Assembly: GCF_018207095.1 (NCBI RefSeq)
Contig: NZ_QOCZ01000035.1
Span: forward strand, 1 to 42,992
Direction of reading: 5' to 3'
Source: Nocardiopsis sp. MG754419
GTDB taxonomy: Bacteria > Actinomycetota > Actinomycetes > Streptosporangiales > Streptosporangiaceae
DNA: 42,992 bases
Shown here: positions 24,885 through 33,348 of the stretch, piece by piece
Numbering within the stretch: position 1 is the first letter of the stretch
Layout: every line of letters begins with the position of its first letter
Notes under the pieces: generated by a model
Seen by the model: the letters and a program-made list of their open reading frames with translations, nothing else
What the model was told of the DNA's origin: nothing
Databases searched by the model: none
Translations under genes and position numbers: made by a program

Positions 24885-26215
24885 CGTCGCCACCCCGGGC
24901 CCAACCGCTCGACCAACTCCGCAGCCCCCGGATGATCGATCCGCCGACCCTCGGCGGTGAACGTCACCGCGGGCCGGGCCCACACCAAACCGGAGGCCTC
25001 ACGGTGCAGGGTCCGCACCTCGTCCAGCCGTCGTCCCCCGTGGTCCCGGACCAGGTGCAGGACGACCACACCGGTGGCGGCGAGTTGGCTGTGCACCGCG
25101 CCCCGGTCCATCCCCGCGGCGCACCCCATCGCCTCCACGCGCGCGGGGACCTCCCCGGCGCCGTTGGCGTGCAGCGTGCCGGCACCACCCTCGTGGCCCG
25201 TGTTGAGAGCGCCGAGCAGGGACACGATCTCCGGCCCACGAGCCTCACCGACCACGAGGCGGTCCGGGCGCATGCGCAGTCCCTGCCGGACCAGGGTCTC
25301 CAGGGTCACCTCGCCGCTGCCCTCGATGTTGGCCGGGCGGGTCTGCAACCGCACGACATGGGGATGGTCCGGACGCAGTTCCGGAGAGTCCTCCGCCAGC
25401 ACGATGCGCTCGTTCGGTGGCACGAGCGACAGCAGAGACGACAACAGCGTGGTCTTGCCCGTACCGGTGCCACCGCTGACCAGGAAGGGCACACGACGGC
25501 CGATGAGAGCGCGCACCAGCTCGGCTCCGGACGGGGTGAGCGTGCCGCACTCGATCAGCCGGGGTAGGCCGAAGACACGGCTCGGTGGCATCCGCAGTGA
25601 CACGCAGGCGCCCTCGACCGCGATCGGTGGCAGAACGGCGTGCAGGCGCGCTCCGTCGGGCAGCCGGGCGTCGACGTAGGGCGAGGCGGCGTCCAGCCGC
25701 CGACCGGCCCGGAACGCCAGCCTCTGGGCCAACCGGCGCACGTCGTCACCCGACCCGAAGCGCACGTGCTCGACCCGCCGCAGCCCCTCGCCGGTGTCCA
25801 CCCACACCTGGTCGGGGCCGTTGACCAGGATGTCGGTGACGCCGGTGGTCATCAAGTCCTCCAGCGGACCCGCCCCGTGCAGGTCGGCGCCCAGCGTCCG
25901 GGTGAGGTCCAACATGTCGGTGCCGCCCAGGAGCGTGCCCTCGGCACGCAGGGCCGTCGCCACGGTGGCCGGGGTGATCGGGGAGCCGTCGGCCACGAAC
26001 CGATCGCGGACACGCTCCAACAGGGCGCGGCGCTGCTCCGGCGAGACCGGCTCGGCCACCGACCCCTCCGGGGGCGGGCCCGTCCCGCGCGTCTCGCCCC
26101 GCGGCGGACCGGACCCGCGCGCCTCACCGTGCGCGGGACCCGTGGTGGGGGTCGAGTAGCCGTCGCCCTCGGCCGGAGAGGGGGAGCCCTGCCACAGCCG
26201 CTCGATCCGCCTCAT
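24881..26215 (-). CDS. tadA: TadA/CpaF-type pilus assembly ATPase
   Basis: A 444-residue secretion ATPase. It has the N-terminal helical region (residues 40-130) and Walker A VSGGTGTGKTTLLSS. The Asp box AEDSPELRPDHPHVV is followed by the VGEARGPEIVSLLGALNTGHEGGAGTLHAN segment with Walker B and His box. This is the motor for Flp pilus extrusion. The first 40 residues are a low-complexity Gly/Pro/Glu/Arg stretch with repeated GPPRGETRG-like units. Start and stop overlap tadZ and tadB by 4 bases each, so the block is one tightly coupled operon. Confidence 0.92.
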   Translation of the reverse strand: MRRIERLWQGSPSPAEGDGYSTPTTGPAHGEARGSGPPRGETRGTGPPPEGSVAEPVSPEQRRALLERVRDRFVADGSPITPATVATALRAEGTLLGGTDMLDLTRTLGADLHGAGPLEDLMTTGVTDILVNGPDQVWVDTGEGLRRVEHVRFGSGDDVRRLAQRLAFRAGRRLDAASPYVDARLPDGARLHAVLPPIAVEGACVSLRMPPSRVFGLPRLIECGTLTPSGAELVRALIGRRVPFLVSGGTGTGKTTLLSSLLSLVPPNERIVLAEDSPELRPDHPHVVRLQTRPANIEGSGEVTLETLVRQGLRMRPDRLVVGEARGPEIVSLLGALNTGHEGGAGTLHANGAGEVPARVEAMGCAAGMDRGAVHSQLAATGVVVLHLVRDHGGRRLDEVRTLHREASGLVWARPAVTFTAEGRRIDHPGAAELVERLGPGWRR

Positions 26216-27633
26216 CCCGCCTCCCGTGGAGTGGAGAACGCCCGCACCACCCGGTCCGCGTACCCGGCCATCGGGGATCGGGGGTGGCGAGCGGGTGCCT
26301 CCCCCGAGGACAGCGCCCTGGACAGGCCGGGTTCCGGCGGCAGCTCGGCGTCGAGCTCCACACCGAGGCTTCCCGTCACCACCGAGGGGGACAGGCCACC
26401 GCGAGATCCGCGCACCACCAGCCGGAGCCGGTCCGACTCACGCCGCAGGGCGCCGACCATGCGGGCGGCCGAGACCACCGCGTGCACGTCGGCCGGCACG
26501 ACCAACAGCACCAGGTCGGAGTGGTTGAGGAAGACCCGGGTGGCGGGATCGAAGGACCGGGGCAGGTCGATCACCACCAGCTCGGAGCCGCGTCGGGCCG
26601 AGGTCAACACCGACCGGGCCGCGCCCACCGGCAGGGCGTCCCCCTGCCCGTCGGTCCCGCGCGTCCAGGTCAGCACGTCCACCAGGCCCACGCGGGGTAG
26701 CCCCTCCCGGAGCGCACGCCACGGCGTGCGGGAACGCTGGTTCACGAGGTCGTGCCAACCCGTGCGCGGGCTTCGGGGCGTGTGGTCACAACCCAGATAG
26801 ACGTCGGGTCCGCACCCCAGGGGGTCGGCGTCGATGAGGGCGGTGGAACGTCCGGCGCGCTCGCCGGCCAGCGCAAGGGCTACTGCGAGCAGACTGGTCC
26901 CGGCTCCACCACGTCCGCCCATGATCGACACGGTGGGCGCGGGCCGACGCTCGCCGACCGAGGCGAACAGTTCGACGAGCAGCCCCTCGTCCCGGGGGAG
27001 CAGGTAGACCATCGGCTCGCGCGCACGGGCACGGCCCACGCCCGCCACGGAATCGGTGCGGACGATTCCCGTTCCGGTGTCCGTGGATCCGTCGACCGGT
27101 GGGCCGAGCCCGGCCGCGTCCGTGCCGACGGCCCGCGTGTCGACGGACCCCCTGACGGGGGCCATCGCATCCGGGCTCGCCGTGGCGGTTCGTGGGTCTT
27201 CGGTGTCCACGGACGTGGCGGAGCGGGGCCGACCGCCACGGAAACGGGGCTCGCGCGACCCACCGGTCGGTGACCCTCCGTCCCCGGACCGGCCCTCGAC
27301 GAAGCGGGTGTCACGCGCCCGCCCCTCGTGGGATCGGCCGCCGCGCGATCCGTCCGCGCGCGCTCCGGCCTCGTGCGTTCGCCTGTCGGGGGAGCGATCG
27401 GCGATCACCAGCGGAGGATGCGCGGGAGGGCCCGCGTCACCGAAGACCTCGCGCAGGGTGTGCCGCAGATCCCCGCCGACCACCAACAGGGGTGTCCGGG
27501 GTCCGTCGTTGAGGGCCCGTTCGGGGTCCGAGGCGACGGTGACCTCGGTGACGGCCGCGGTGGCCAGCCGGAGGAGGTCGTCGAGGAGGGCGGGGTCGTC
27601 GGTGACGAGGAGGGGGCGCTGCGGAACGTCCAT
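26212..27633 (-). CDS. TadZ-like / septum-site-determining-like protein (Rv3660c type)
   Basis: A 473-residue protein. An N-terminal receiver-like domain (PLLVTDDPALLDDLL, LLVVGGDLRH) is followed by a disordered Arg/Gly/Asp/Ser linker of roughly 130 residues. The C-terminal MinD/ParA-like domain begins about residue 240 with SIMGGRGGAGTSLLAVALA, then ALIDADPLGCGPDVYLG and VIDLPRSFDP. The Walker A lysines are not conserved: GGRGGAGTS stands for KGGxGKT[ST]. Such proteins act as localisation factors in Tad systems; mycobacterial Rv3660c is annotated septum site-determining (Ssd). It is the first gene of the tad operon and overlaps tadA by 4 bases. Confidence 0.85.
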   Translation of the reverse strand: MDVPQRPLLVTDDPALLDDLLRLATAAVTEVTVASDPERALNDGPRTPLLVVGGDLRHTLREVFGDAGPPAHPPLVIADRSPDRRTHEAGARADGSRGGRSHEGRARDTRFVEGRSGDGGSPTGGSREPRFRGGRPRSATSVDTEDPRTATASPDAMAPVRGSVDTRAVGTDAAGLGPPVDGSTDTGTGIVRTDSVAGVGRARAREPMVYLLPRDEGLLVELFASVGERRPAPTVSIMGGRGGAGTSLLAVALALAGERAGRSTALIDADPLGCGPDVYLGCDHTPRSPRTGWHDLVNQRSRTPWRALREGLPRVGLVDVLTWTRGTDGQGDALPVGAARSVLTSARRGSELVVIDLPRSFDPATRVFLNHSDLVLLVVPADVHAVVSAARMVGALRRESDRLRLVVRGSRGGLSPSVVTGSLGVELDAELPPEPGLSRALSSGEAPARHPRSPMAGYADRVVRAFSTPREAG

Positions 27634-28524
27634 CGGACCTCCGGTGAGGGCGGGAACCTGCCCTCTCGACCTTGGTCGACGACGGATCGCGAAAGAAGGG
27701 GGATGCGCGGATCTGTGGATAACCCCGCGGACCGTCGAGGGACACTCGACCGGCCGCGCCGACTCACCCCGACGCCCGGAGAACCGCGCCGACCACTGCT
27801 GGTCGGGGCGCTTCCCCCTCGGTCGAACCCACGGAAGCCTCGGGAGGGATCGGGAGGGAAGAGTGCGGGTCGATCGACCCGGGTGGACAGGGCCGCCGCG
27901 GGCTCAGCCCGTACTCCTGCGGGATCCGCCGCGATGGCCGCGAACACGCCGGCGACCGCGGTGGCCTCACCCGACGGCGGGACACACGTACGGGGGCGTG
28001 GCGTGTGTCCCTGCCCGTCAGGCGAGGTGGAGCGGAGACGACGGGCCCGGCCCCAGAGGGGGATCTGGGGCGGCCCGGGTCCGGCCCTGGGGGGACGGGT
28101 CGGCTGTTCCGCTCTCCTGGGAGAGGTCGGCGGGAGTGGTCATCGAACCCCCGCGACCTCGGAGGTGGTCCGAGGAAGCACGGTGTCGCGAAGAACGGTC
28201 GTCCGAACCGGCTGAGCAACCGGTCCGTATTACGACGGTAACTCGAATAGGCCGCACCGTCTCGATTTTCACCGAGGACGCCGTACTTCGTCTGACTTCC
28301 GGGAGAGACGTTACCACGAGAGTTGCGTATGGGTTCGGGAATCCAACAGAAAAATTTCGGTCAAGCATCTATTCGACGTACGGACGACCGGCGTACAAAG
28401 AAAGCAGTTGGTGGCGCGCGAGTCACCCCGACCCAGGAGCGGGAACCCACGCCTCGCTGGGCCCCATAGGGCCTGTCCAGGCCTGGTGGAACGGGGTTCC
28501 ACCAGGTCGGACCAGATATTAGTG
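27634..28524. other. Long intergenic region upstream of tadZ
   Basis: About 0.9 kb. The tadZ promoter must lie at its left end. A HAD-family gene is expected here from mycobacterial synteny (Rv3661), but no DxDxT motif or biased frame was found. A perfect DnaA-box 9-mer (TTATCCACA, minus strand) lies at 27714-27722. From about 28220 to 28400 the base composition becomes clearly less GC-rich. A perfect 11-bp hairpin lies at 28482-28506. Confidence 0.5.
28482..28506. terminator. Strong hairpin before the candidate small RNA
   Basis: CCTGGTGGAAC/GTTCCACCAGG, an 11-bp perfect stem with a 3-base loop. It may be a terminator insulating the small-RNA promoter, or the 3' end of an upstream transcript that I cannot identify. 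Confidence 0.5.
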
Positions 28525-28708
28525 ACGCTTGCTAACCCGCGTCCCCAGGGCCGGAAACGGCGCCCCGGGTCAAGGCCCGAGGCGCCGTTCGACGTGCGCG
28601 TGCAGAGGCACGTAGCAAACCCGAAACATTGTCCAACGTTCAAGCGTGATCGAACCGGTATCGAATGGCTGGGCTACTTGCCGGTAAATGGCGGGTTTTA
28701 GCAACTTG
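28525..28708 (+). ncRNA. Candidate 6S-like small RNA at the Ms1/MTS2823/scr3559 locus
   Basis: The interval can fold into a closed long-range structure. TTGCTAACCCGC (28529-28540) pairs with GCGGGTTTTAGCAA (28691-28704) with a 2-base bulge. Inside it is a GC-rich hairpin (28556-28589). A second long-range helix pairs GGCACGTAGC (28607-28616) with GCTACTTGCC (28673-28682), with one mismatch. Known from the literature: mycobacterial Ms1/MTS2823 and Streptomyces scr3559 lie between the tadZ/HAD genes and the Rv3662c-type gene and bind RNA polymerase. The flanks here are the same (tadZ left, Rv3662c-like right). An AT-rich GATATTAG at 28515-28522 could be the -10 element. Strand is by synteny; ends are approximate. 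No protein frame is supported here. Confidence 0.5.
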
Positions 28709-28753
28709 GCGGCTTTCCCGCGCAACGTCCGTCCCGGATCTCGCCGAGGTCGG

Positions 28754-29566
28754 TCACCCTCGTTTGAGGGCCTCACAGGTCGCCAGTGAGTCCTGGGCGC
28801 CGGTGAACACCGCACGACAGCAGTACACGACCCAGGCGGCGACGCCTTCGGGGGTGCCCTCCATGTATCCGCGCAGCGCCGGACCGTACTCGTCCCTCAG
28901 CGTCCGGTGGCCGAGCTCGGACGCGACCAACGACTTCGGGTCCAGGCCGCGCTCGATCAGCGTCAGCCGCTCCGCGGCGCGCGCCACCAGGCCGTCTCCC
29001 CAGCCGAACGGGCGGATCGCCATCAGTTCCCCGTGCACCAGCGACGAGGTCACGAGCGCGGGGACCGTGGTGCGGGCCTCCAGCAGCCGGTACAACCCCT
29101 CCAAGCGAGCGGAGGCGACCACGGCGCTCGGCGCGGGTCCCAGCTCCAACGGGTCCTCGACCCGTTCGCCCTCCAGGCGGGGGCGGCCCAGCGCCTCCTC
29201 GGCGACCGCGTCGGCGGCGGCCAGCGTGTGCAGTCGCGCCAGCGTCTGCCGGGGGGCCTTCGGCCAGGTGTCCACCATGCCGCCCAACTCGGCGCCGACA
29301 CGCAGGGCCCCCTTGATCCGGGTGTCGTAGACGTGCCCCTCGCGGATCTCGTCCATCGAGACCTCGGCACCCTCCAACGCGGCCGACGCGCACGCGCCGC
29401 GCAGGGAGGACTCCAGGGACACGTCGTTGCTGCGCCGACGCAGGATCCGGTGATCCCGCAGCCGGTCCACCAAGGTGCGGGTCTCATCGACCGCGTCGCT
29501 CACCCCCGGCAGCGCGGCGATCCGGGACAGTGGGTCGGGCAGGGAGGCAGAACTCGATTCGCTCAC
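28754..29566 (-). CDS. Fic-like protein with degenerate active site (Rv3662c type)
   Basis: A 270-residue protein from GTG 29566 (VSESSSASLPDPLSRI...); further GTG codons upstream have no ribosome-binding site. Most of the chain is helical. SSLRGACASAALEGAEVS resembles the N-terminal helices of Fic proteins (S/T-x-E-G). The equivalent of the Fic motif HPFxxGNGRxxR reads RPFGWGDGLVAR: the His is Arg, Asn is Asp and the first Arg is Leu. AMP-transferase activity is therefore unlikely. It is the positional counterpart of a conserved actinobacterial hypothetical next to the small RNA. Role unknown. Confidence 0.75.
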   Translation of the reverse strand: MSESSSASLPDPLSRIAALPGVSDAVDETRTLVDRLRDHRILRRRSNDVSLESSLRGACASAALEGAEVSMDEIREGHVYDTRIKGALRVGAELGGMVDTWPKAPRQTLARLHTLAAADAVAEEALGRPRLEGERVEDPLELGPAPSAVVASARLEGLYRLLEARTTVPALVTSSLVHGELMAIRPFGWGDGLVARAAERLTLIERGLDPKSLVASELGHRTLRDEYGPALRGYMEGTPEGVAAWVVYCCRAVFTGAQDSLATCEALKRG

Positions 29567-29771
29567 GTCGACCAACACTACGCGCCGGTAACTCCGGCCG
29601 CCCACAGACCCGGCCCGGCCTGCCGGGACCGTTCATCGCGGACCGGCGACCGCTCGTCGACCGTTCGTCGCGCACCCGGCCCTCACCGCCGCTGGACCAC
29701 GGCCCGGCTGTTCACGAGTCCTGAACCCCATGATTAATTGGGTGTTAACCGCCAACGTAAGGAGAATCACA

Positions 29772-31733
29772 GTGGCCGACAGCACTCCCCCGAGCCAGGA
29801 GACACTGTCCAACCTTCTCCACGAGACACGTAGCTTTCCGCCGCCCGCGGACCTCGCAGCGAACGCCAACGTCAAGGCCGACGCCTACGACGCCGCGGAC
29901 GCCGACCGGCTCGCGTTCTGGGAGGAGCAGGCCCGGAGGCTCGAGTGGGACCGGCCGTGGGACTCCGTCCTGGACTGGAACCCGCCCTACGCGCAGTGGT
30001 TCGTCGGTGGCAGGCTCAACGCCTCCGTCAACTGCGTGGACCGCCACGTCGAGGCGGGTCTGGGCGATCGCGCCGCGATCCAGTGGGAGGGCGAGCCCGG
30101 CGACAGCCGCACCCTCACCTACGGCGACCTCAAGGACCAGGTCTCCCAGGCGGCCAACGCCCTGACCGAACTCGGTGTGGGCAAGGGCGACCGCGTCGCC
30201 ATCTACATGCCGATGATCCCGGAGACCGTCGTCGCCATGCTGGCCTGCGCCCGTATCGGCGCCGTGCACATGGTCGTCTTCGGCGGGTTCTCCGTGGACG
30301 CCCTGGGCCAGCGCCTCGACGACAGCCAGGCCAAGCTCGTCATCACCGCCGACGGCGGCTACCGGCGCGGCAAGCCCAGCGCCCTCAAGCCCGCCGTCGA
30401 CGGCGCCGTCGCGGACCGTCCCGCGGTCGAGAACGTCCTCGTCGTCCGCCGTACCGGCCAGGACGTCGAATGGACCGAGCGTGACGTCTGGTGGCACGAC
30501 ATCGTCGGTGGCGCGAGCACCGAGCACACCCCCGAGGCGCACGACGCCGAGGACCCGCTGTACATCATGTACACCAGCGGGACCACGGCCAAGCCCAAGG
30601 GCATCCTGCACACCACCGGCGGTTACCTCACCCAGGCCTCCTACACGCACTGGGCGGTCTTCGACCTCAAGCCGGAGACCGACGTCTACTGGTGCGCCGC
30701 CGACATCGGCTGGGTCACCGGCCACTCCTACATCGTCTACGGGCCGCTCTCCAACGCGGCGACCGTCGTCATGTACGAGGGGACCCCGGACACCCCGCAC
30801 AAGGGCCGGTTCTGGGAGATCATCGAGAAGTACAAGGTGACCATCGCCTACATGGCGCCCACGGCGATCCGCACCTTCATGAAGTGGGGCGACGAGATCC
30901 CCGCCGAGTACGACCTGTCCAGCCTGCGCGTCATCGGCTCGGTCGGTGAACCGATCAACCCCGAGGCCTACGTCTGGTACCGGGAGAACATCGGCGGTGG
31001 GAAGACCCCGGTCGTGGACACCTGGTGGCAGACCGAGACCGGCGCCATCATGGTCAGCCCCCTGCCCGGTGTCACGTCCGGCAAGCCCGGCGCGGCGATG
31101 CGCCCCGTGCCCGGCATCGTCGCCGACGTCGTGGACGAACAGGGCGAGTCCGTGCCCAACGGCGAGGGCGGCTTCATCGTCGTCCGTGAGCCGTGGCCCG
31201 CCATGCTCCGCGGTATCTGGGGCGACGACCAGCGCTACCGGGACACCTACTGGTCGCGTTTCGAGGGGCTGTACTTCCCCGGGGACGGTGCCAAGAAGGA
31301 CGAGGACGGCGACCTGTGGCTGCTCGGCCGCGTGGACGACGTCATGCTCGTCTCGGGCCACAACATCTCCACCACCGAGGTGGAGTCCGCGCTCGTGTCC
31401 CACCCCAAGGTCGCCGAGGCAGCGGTGGTCGGCGCCACCGACAAGGTGACCGGTCAGGCCATCGTCGGCTTCGTCATCCTGCGGGGTGGCCTGGAGTCGG
31501 TCCCCGACGCGTTGGTCCAGGAACTGCGCGACCACGTGGGCGGGTCGCTCGGACCGATCGCCAAGCCCGCGCGCCTTCTCGCGGTGCCGGAACTGCCCAA
31601 GACCCGATCCGGCAAGATCATGCGGCGTCTGCTGCGCGACATCGCCGAGAACCGGGACATCGGGGACACCTCCACGCTGACCGACTCGTCGATCATGGAC
31701 GTGATCGCCAAGCAGCTGCCCTCGGCCCGGTAG
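29772..31733 (+). CDS. acs: Acetyl-CoA synthetase (AMP-forming)
   Basis: A 653-residue enzyme, the usual Acs length, converting acetate, ATP and CoA to acetyl-CoA via acetyl-adenylate. Motifs: MYTSGTTAKPKGI (P-loop-like A3), WCAADIGWVTGHSYIVYGPL, DTWWQTETGA (acetate/AMP pocket), YWSRFEGLYFPGDGAKKDEDGDLWLLGRVDDVM hinge region and the C-terminal PKTRSGKIMRR with Lys615, the lysine acetylated in other Acs enzymes. GTG 29772 is supported by AAGGAG 8 bases upstream; an ATG at 29730 lacks this. A GATTAAT sequence at 29732-29738 may be part of the promoter. A terminator follows at 31772-31805. Confidence 0.95.
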   Translation: MADSTPPSQETLSNLLHETRSFPPPADLAANANVKADAYDAADADRLAFWEEQARRLEWDRPWDSVLDWNPPYAQWFVGGRLNASVNCVDRHVEAGLGDRAAIQWEGEPGDSRTLTYGDLKDQVSQAANALTELGVGKGDRVAIYMPMIPETVVAMLACARIGAVHMVVFGGFSVDALGQRLDDSQAKLVITADGGYRRGKPSALKPAVDGAVADRPAVENVLVVRRTGQDVEWTERDVWWHDIVGGASTEHTPEAHDAEDPLYIMYTSGTTAKPKGILHTTGGYLTQASYTHWAVFDLKPETDVYWCAADIGWVTGHSYIVYGPLSNAATVVMYEGTPDTPHKGRFWEIIEKYKVTIAYMAPTAIRTFMKWGDEIPAEYDLSSLRVIGSVGEPINPEAYVWYRENIGGGKTPVVDTWWQTETGAIMVSPLPGVTSGKPGAAMRPVPGIVADVVDEQGESVPNGEGGFIVVREPWPAMLRGIWGDDQRYRDTYWSRFEGLYFPGDGAKKDEDGDLWLLGRVDDVMLVSGHNISTTEVESALVSHPKVAEAAVVGATDKVTGQAIVGFVILRGGLESVPDALVQELRDHVGGSLGPIAKPARLLAVPELPKTRSGKIMRRLLRDIAENRDIGDTSTLTDSSIMDVIAKQLPSAR

Positions 31734-31771
31734 AACGATCCGACACGCGGTCGGACGACCGGCGGATCCAC

Positions 31772-31805
31772 GACGCCCCATCCCCGTTCCCGGGGGTGGG
31801 GCGTC
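31772..31805 (+). terminator. Terminator after acs
   Basis: A 14-bp stem (31772-31785 with 31792-31805, one G-U pair) and a 6-base loop, 39 bases after the acs stop codon. Confidence 0.8.
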
Positions 31806-31936
31806 CGTGATCGCCCACCCGCGGGCGGAAGCGAAGCCCGTCGTTGTGCGTGCCGTGAGAGACATCAGTGGTACGGCATGTGCGAGGATGCGGAGGATCA
31901 TCCACGTGTTCGGACCGAGGGAAAGGAACCCCCACG

Positions 31937-32422
31937 ATGGTGGACAAGCCGGGTACCGGCCGACCTGGCGATGCCGGCGACCCCGAACGTTCCATCGGTG
32001 AACTGGTCACCGACGCCACCGACAACCTCTCCCACCTGGTCAAGCTGGAGATCAGGCTGGCCAAGCTCGAAGCCAAGGCGGACGCCGCCCGGATCGGCAA
32101 GAGCATCGGTGAGTTCGGCGCCGCGGGTGTCGTCCTGCACCTCGTCGCGATCCTCTTCTCCGTCACGGCCGGGTTCTTCCTCGCCGAGGTGTTCGGCTGG
32201 CAGTACTGGACCTCGTTCCTCACCGTCACCGGCTTCTACCTCCTCATCGCCCTGATCTTCGTGCTGGTCGCCGTCATCAACCTGCGCCGCCGCCAGGGCC
32301 TGGCCCGCACCGCGGTCACCACGTCACGCCTCCTGGGCATCCTGCGCGGCGAGATCCGTCCGCCCAAGGGCGTCGTCGACACTCCCGCCGGCAGCGAGTC
32401 CCCCGCCGCCACGAACAGTTAG
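31937..32422 (+). CDS. Holin-X-like (phage holin superfamily) membrane protein (Rv3669 type)
   Basis: A 161-residue protein from ATG 31937 with AAAGGAA upstream. After a polar N-terminus, SIGELVTDATDNLSHLVKLEIRLAKLEAK is an amphipathic helix. Two hydrophobic stretches follow: AAGVVLHLVAILFSVTAGFFL and SFLTVTGFYLLIALIFVLVAVI. This matches the Holin-X superfamily (PF07332), integral membrane proteins of actinobacteria with no proven lytic role. It is followed after 10 bases by an alpha/beta hydrolase gene, the M. tuberculosis Rv3669-Rv3670 arrangement. Confidence 0.83.
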   Translation: MVDKPGTGRPGDAGDPERSIGELVTDATDNLSHLVKLEIRLAKLEAKADAARIGKSIGEFGAAGVVLHLVAILFSVTAGFFLAEVFGWQYWTSFLTVTGFYLLIALIFVLVAVINLRRRQGLARTAVTTSRLLGILRGEIRPPKGVVDTPAGSESPAATNS

Positions 32423-32432
32423 TCGTCCGCGG

Positions 32433-33341
32433 GTGCTGGACGACGCGGTCGCCTACGTGGACGGCCCCTGGACACACCGCACGGTCGGCGCCGCCGGAGC
32501 CCGGTTCCACGTGGCCGAGCTCGGCGAGGGCCCGCTCGTTCTCCTCCTGCACGGCTTTCCGCAGTTCTGGTGGGCCTGGCGCGACCAGTTGGTCGACCTC
32601 GCCGCCGCCGGACACCGGGCCGTCGCGGTGGACCTCAGGGGTTACGGGGCCAGCGACAAGACACCCCGCGGCTACGACCTCGTGGGCTTGGCCCAGGACA
32701 TGGCCGGTCTGGTCCGCGCCCTCGGCTCCGCCGACGCCATCGTGGTCGGACACGGAGTGGGCGGGTTGGTCGGCTGGACCATGACCGCATACCACCCCGG
32801 AGTCGTCCGCGCCCTGGCGGTACTCTCCGCACCCCATCCCCGCCGTGCCGCGCGCGCCCTGTTGACCCCCGGAGCGGGTGCCGGACACATGCTGCGCGCC
32901 CAGGTGCCGATCCTTCCCGAACACCGCCTGCTCGCGGACGGCTGCGTACGCGTCGGGGCGTTGCTCGACGCCTGGTCGGGCCCCGGTTGGCCGGACCGCG
33001 AGACCGAGGAACGCTACCGGCTCGCCTTCTCGATCCCGAAGGTCTCGCACTGTTCGCTGGAATCCCACCGCTGGATCTTCCGTTCCCTGTGGCGGCCGGA
33101 CGGGATCCGCTACGCCCACCGCATGCGCCACCCGGTCCGGGTCCCCGTCCTCCAACTGCACGGTTCCCTGGACCCGGTCTGCCCGCCCGAGGTCGCCCGG
33201 ACCTCCGGACGGTCGGTCGCGGGACCCTATCGGTGGGAGACGATCGAGGGCGCCGGACACTTCCCCCACGAGGAGCGGCCGCGTCGCGTGAGCGAGGCTC
33301 TCGTAGGGTGGGTGCGGGAGTCGGACGGTGAACGGTGGTGA
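32433..33341 (+). CDS. Alpha/beta hydrolase, EphE-like, nucleophile not conserved
   Basis: A 302-residue protein from GTG 32433. Oxyanion region LLLHGFPQFWWAWRDQ and VDLRGYGASDKTP match epoxide-hydrolase/haloalkane-dehalogenase relatives. The nucleophile elbow is GHGVGG, where Asp (GHDxG) or Ser (GHSxG) would be expected. The acid (GSLDPVCPP) and the catalytic His (GAGHFPHEERP) are still present. Either another residue serves or the protein is not a classical hydrolase. M. tuberculosis Rv3670 (annotated EphE) is the positional counterpart. It overlaps no neighbour, but the DUF309 gene starts 7 bases after its stop. Confidence 0.8.
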   Translation: MLDDAVAYVDGPWTHRTVGAAGARFHVAELGEGPLVLLLHGFPQFWWAWRDQLVDLAAAGHRAVAVDLRGYGASDKTPRGYDLVGLAQDMAGLVRALGSADAIVVGHGVGGLVGWTMTAYHPGVVRALAVLSAPHPRRAARALLTPGAGAGHMLRAQVPILPEHRLLADGCVRVGALLDAWSGPGWPDRETEERYRLAFSIPKVSHCSLESHRWIFRSLWRPDGIRYAHRMRHPVRVPVLQLHGSLDPVCPPEVARTSGRSVAGPYRWETIEGAGHFPHEERPRRVSEALVGWVRESDGERW

Positions 33342-33348
33342 GGCGACG

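Noticed and set aside
29745..31901. 718-residue frame on - opposite acs
   Set aside because: Shadow of acetyl-CoA synthetase; Gly/Asp/Val/His-rich, no known domain.
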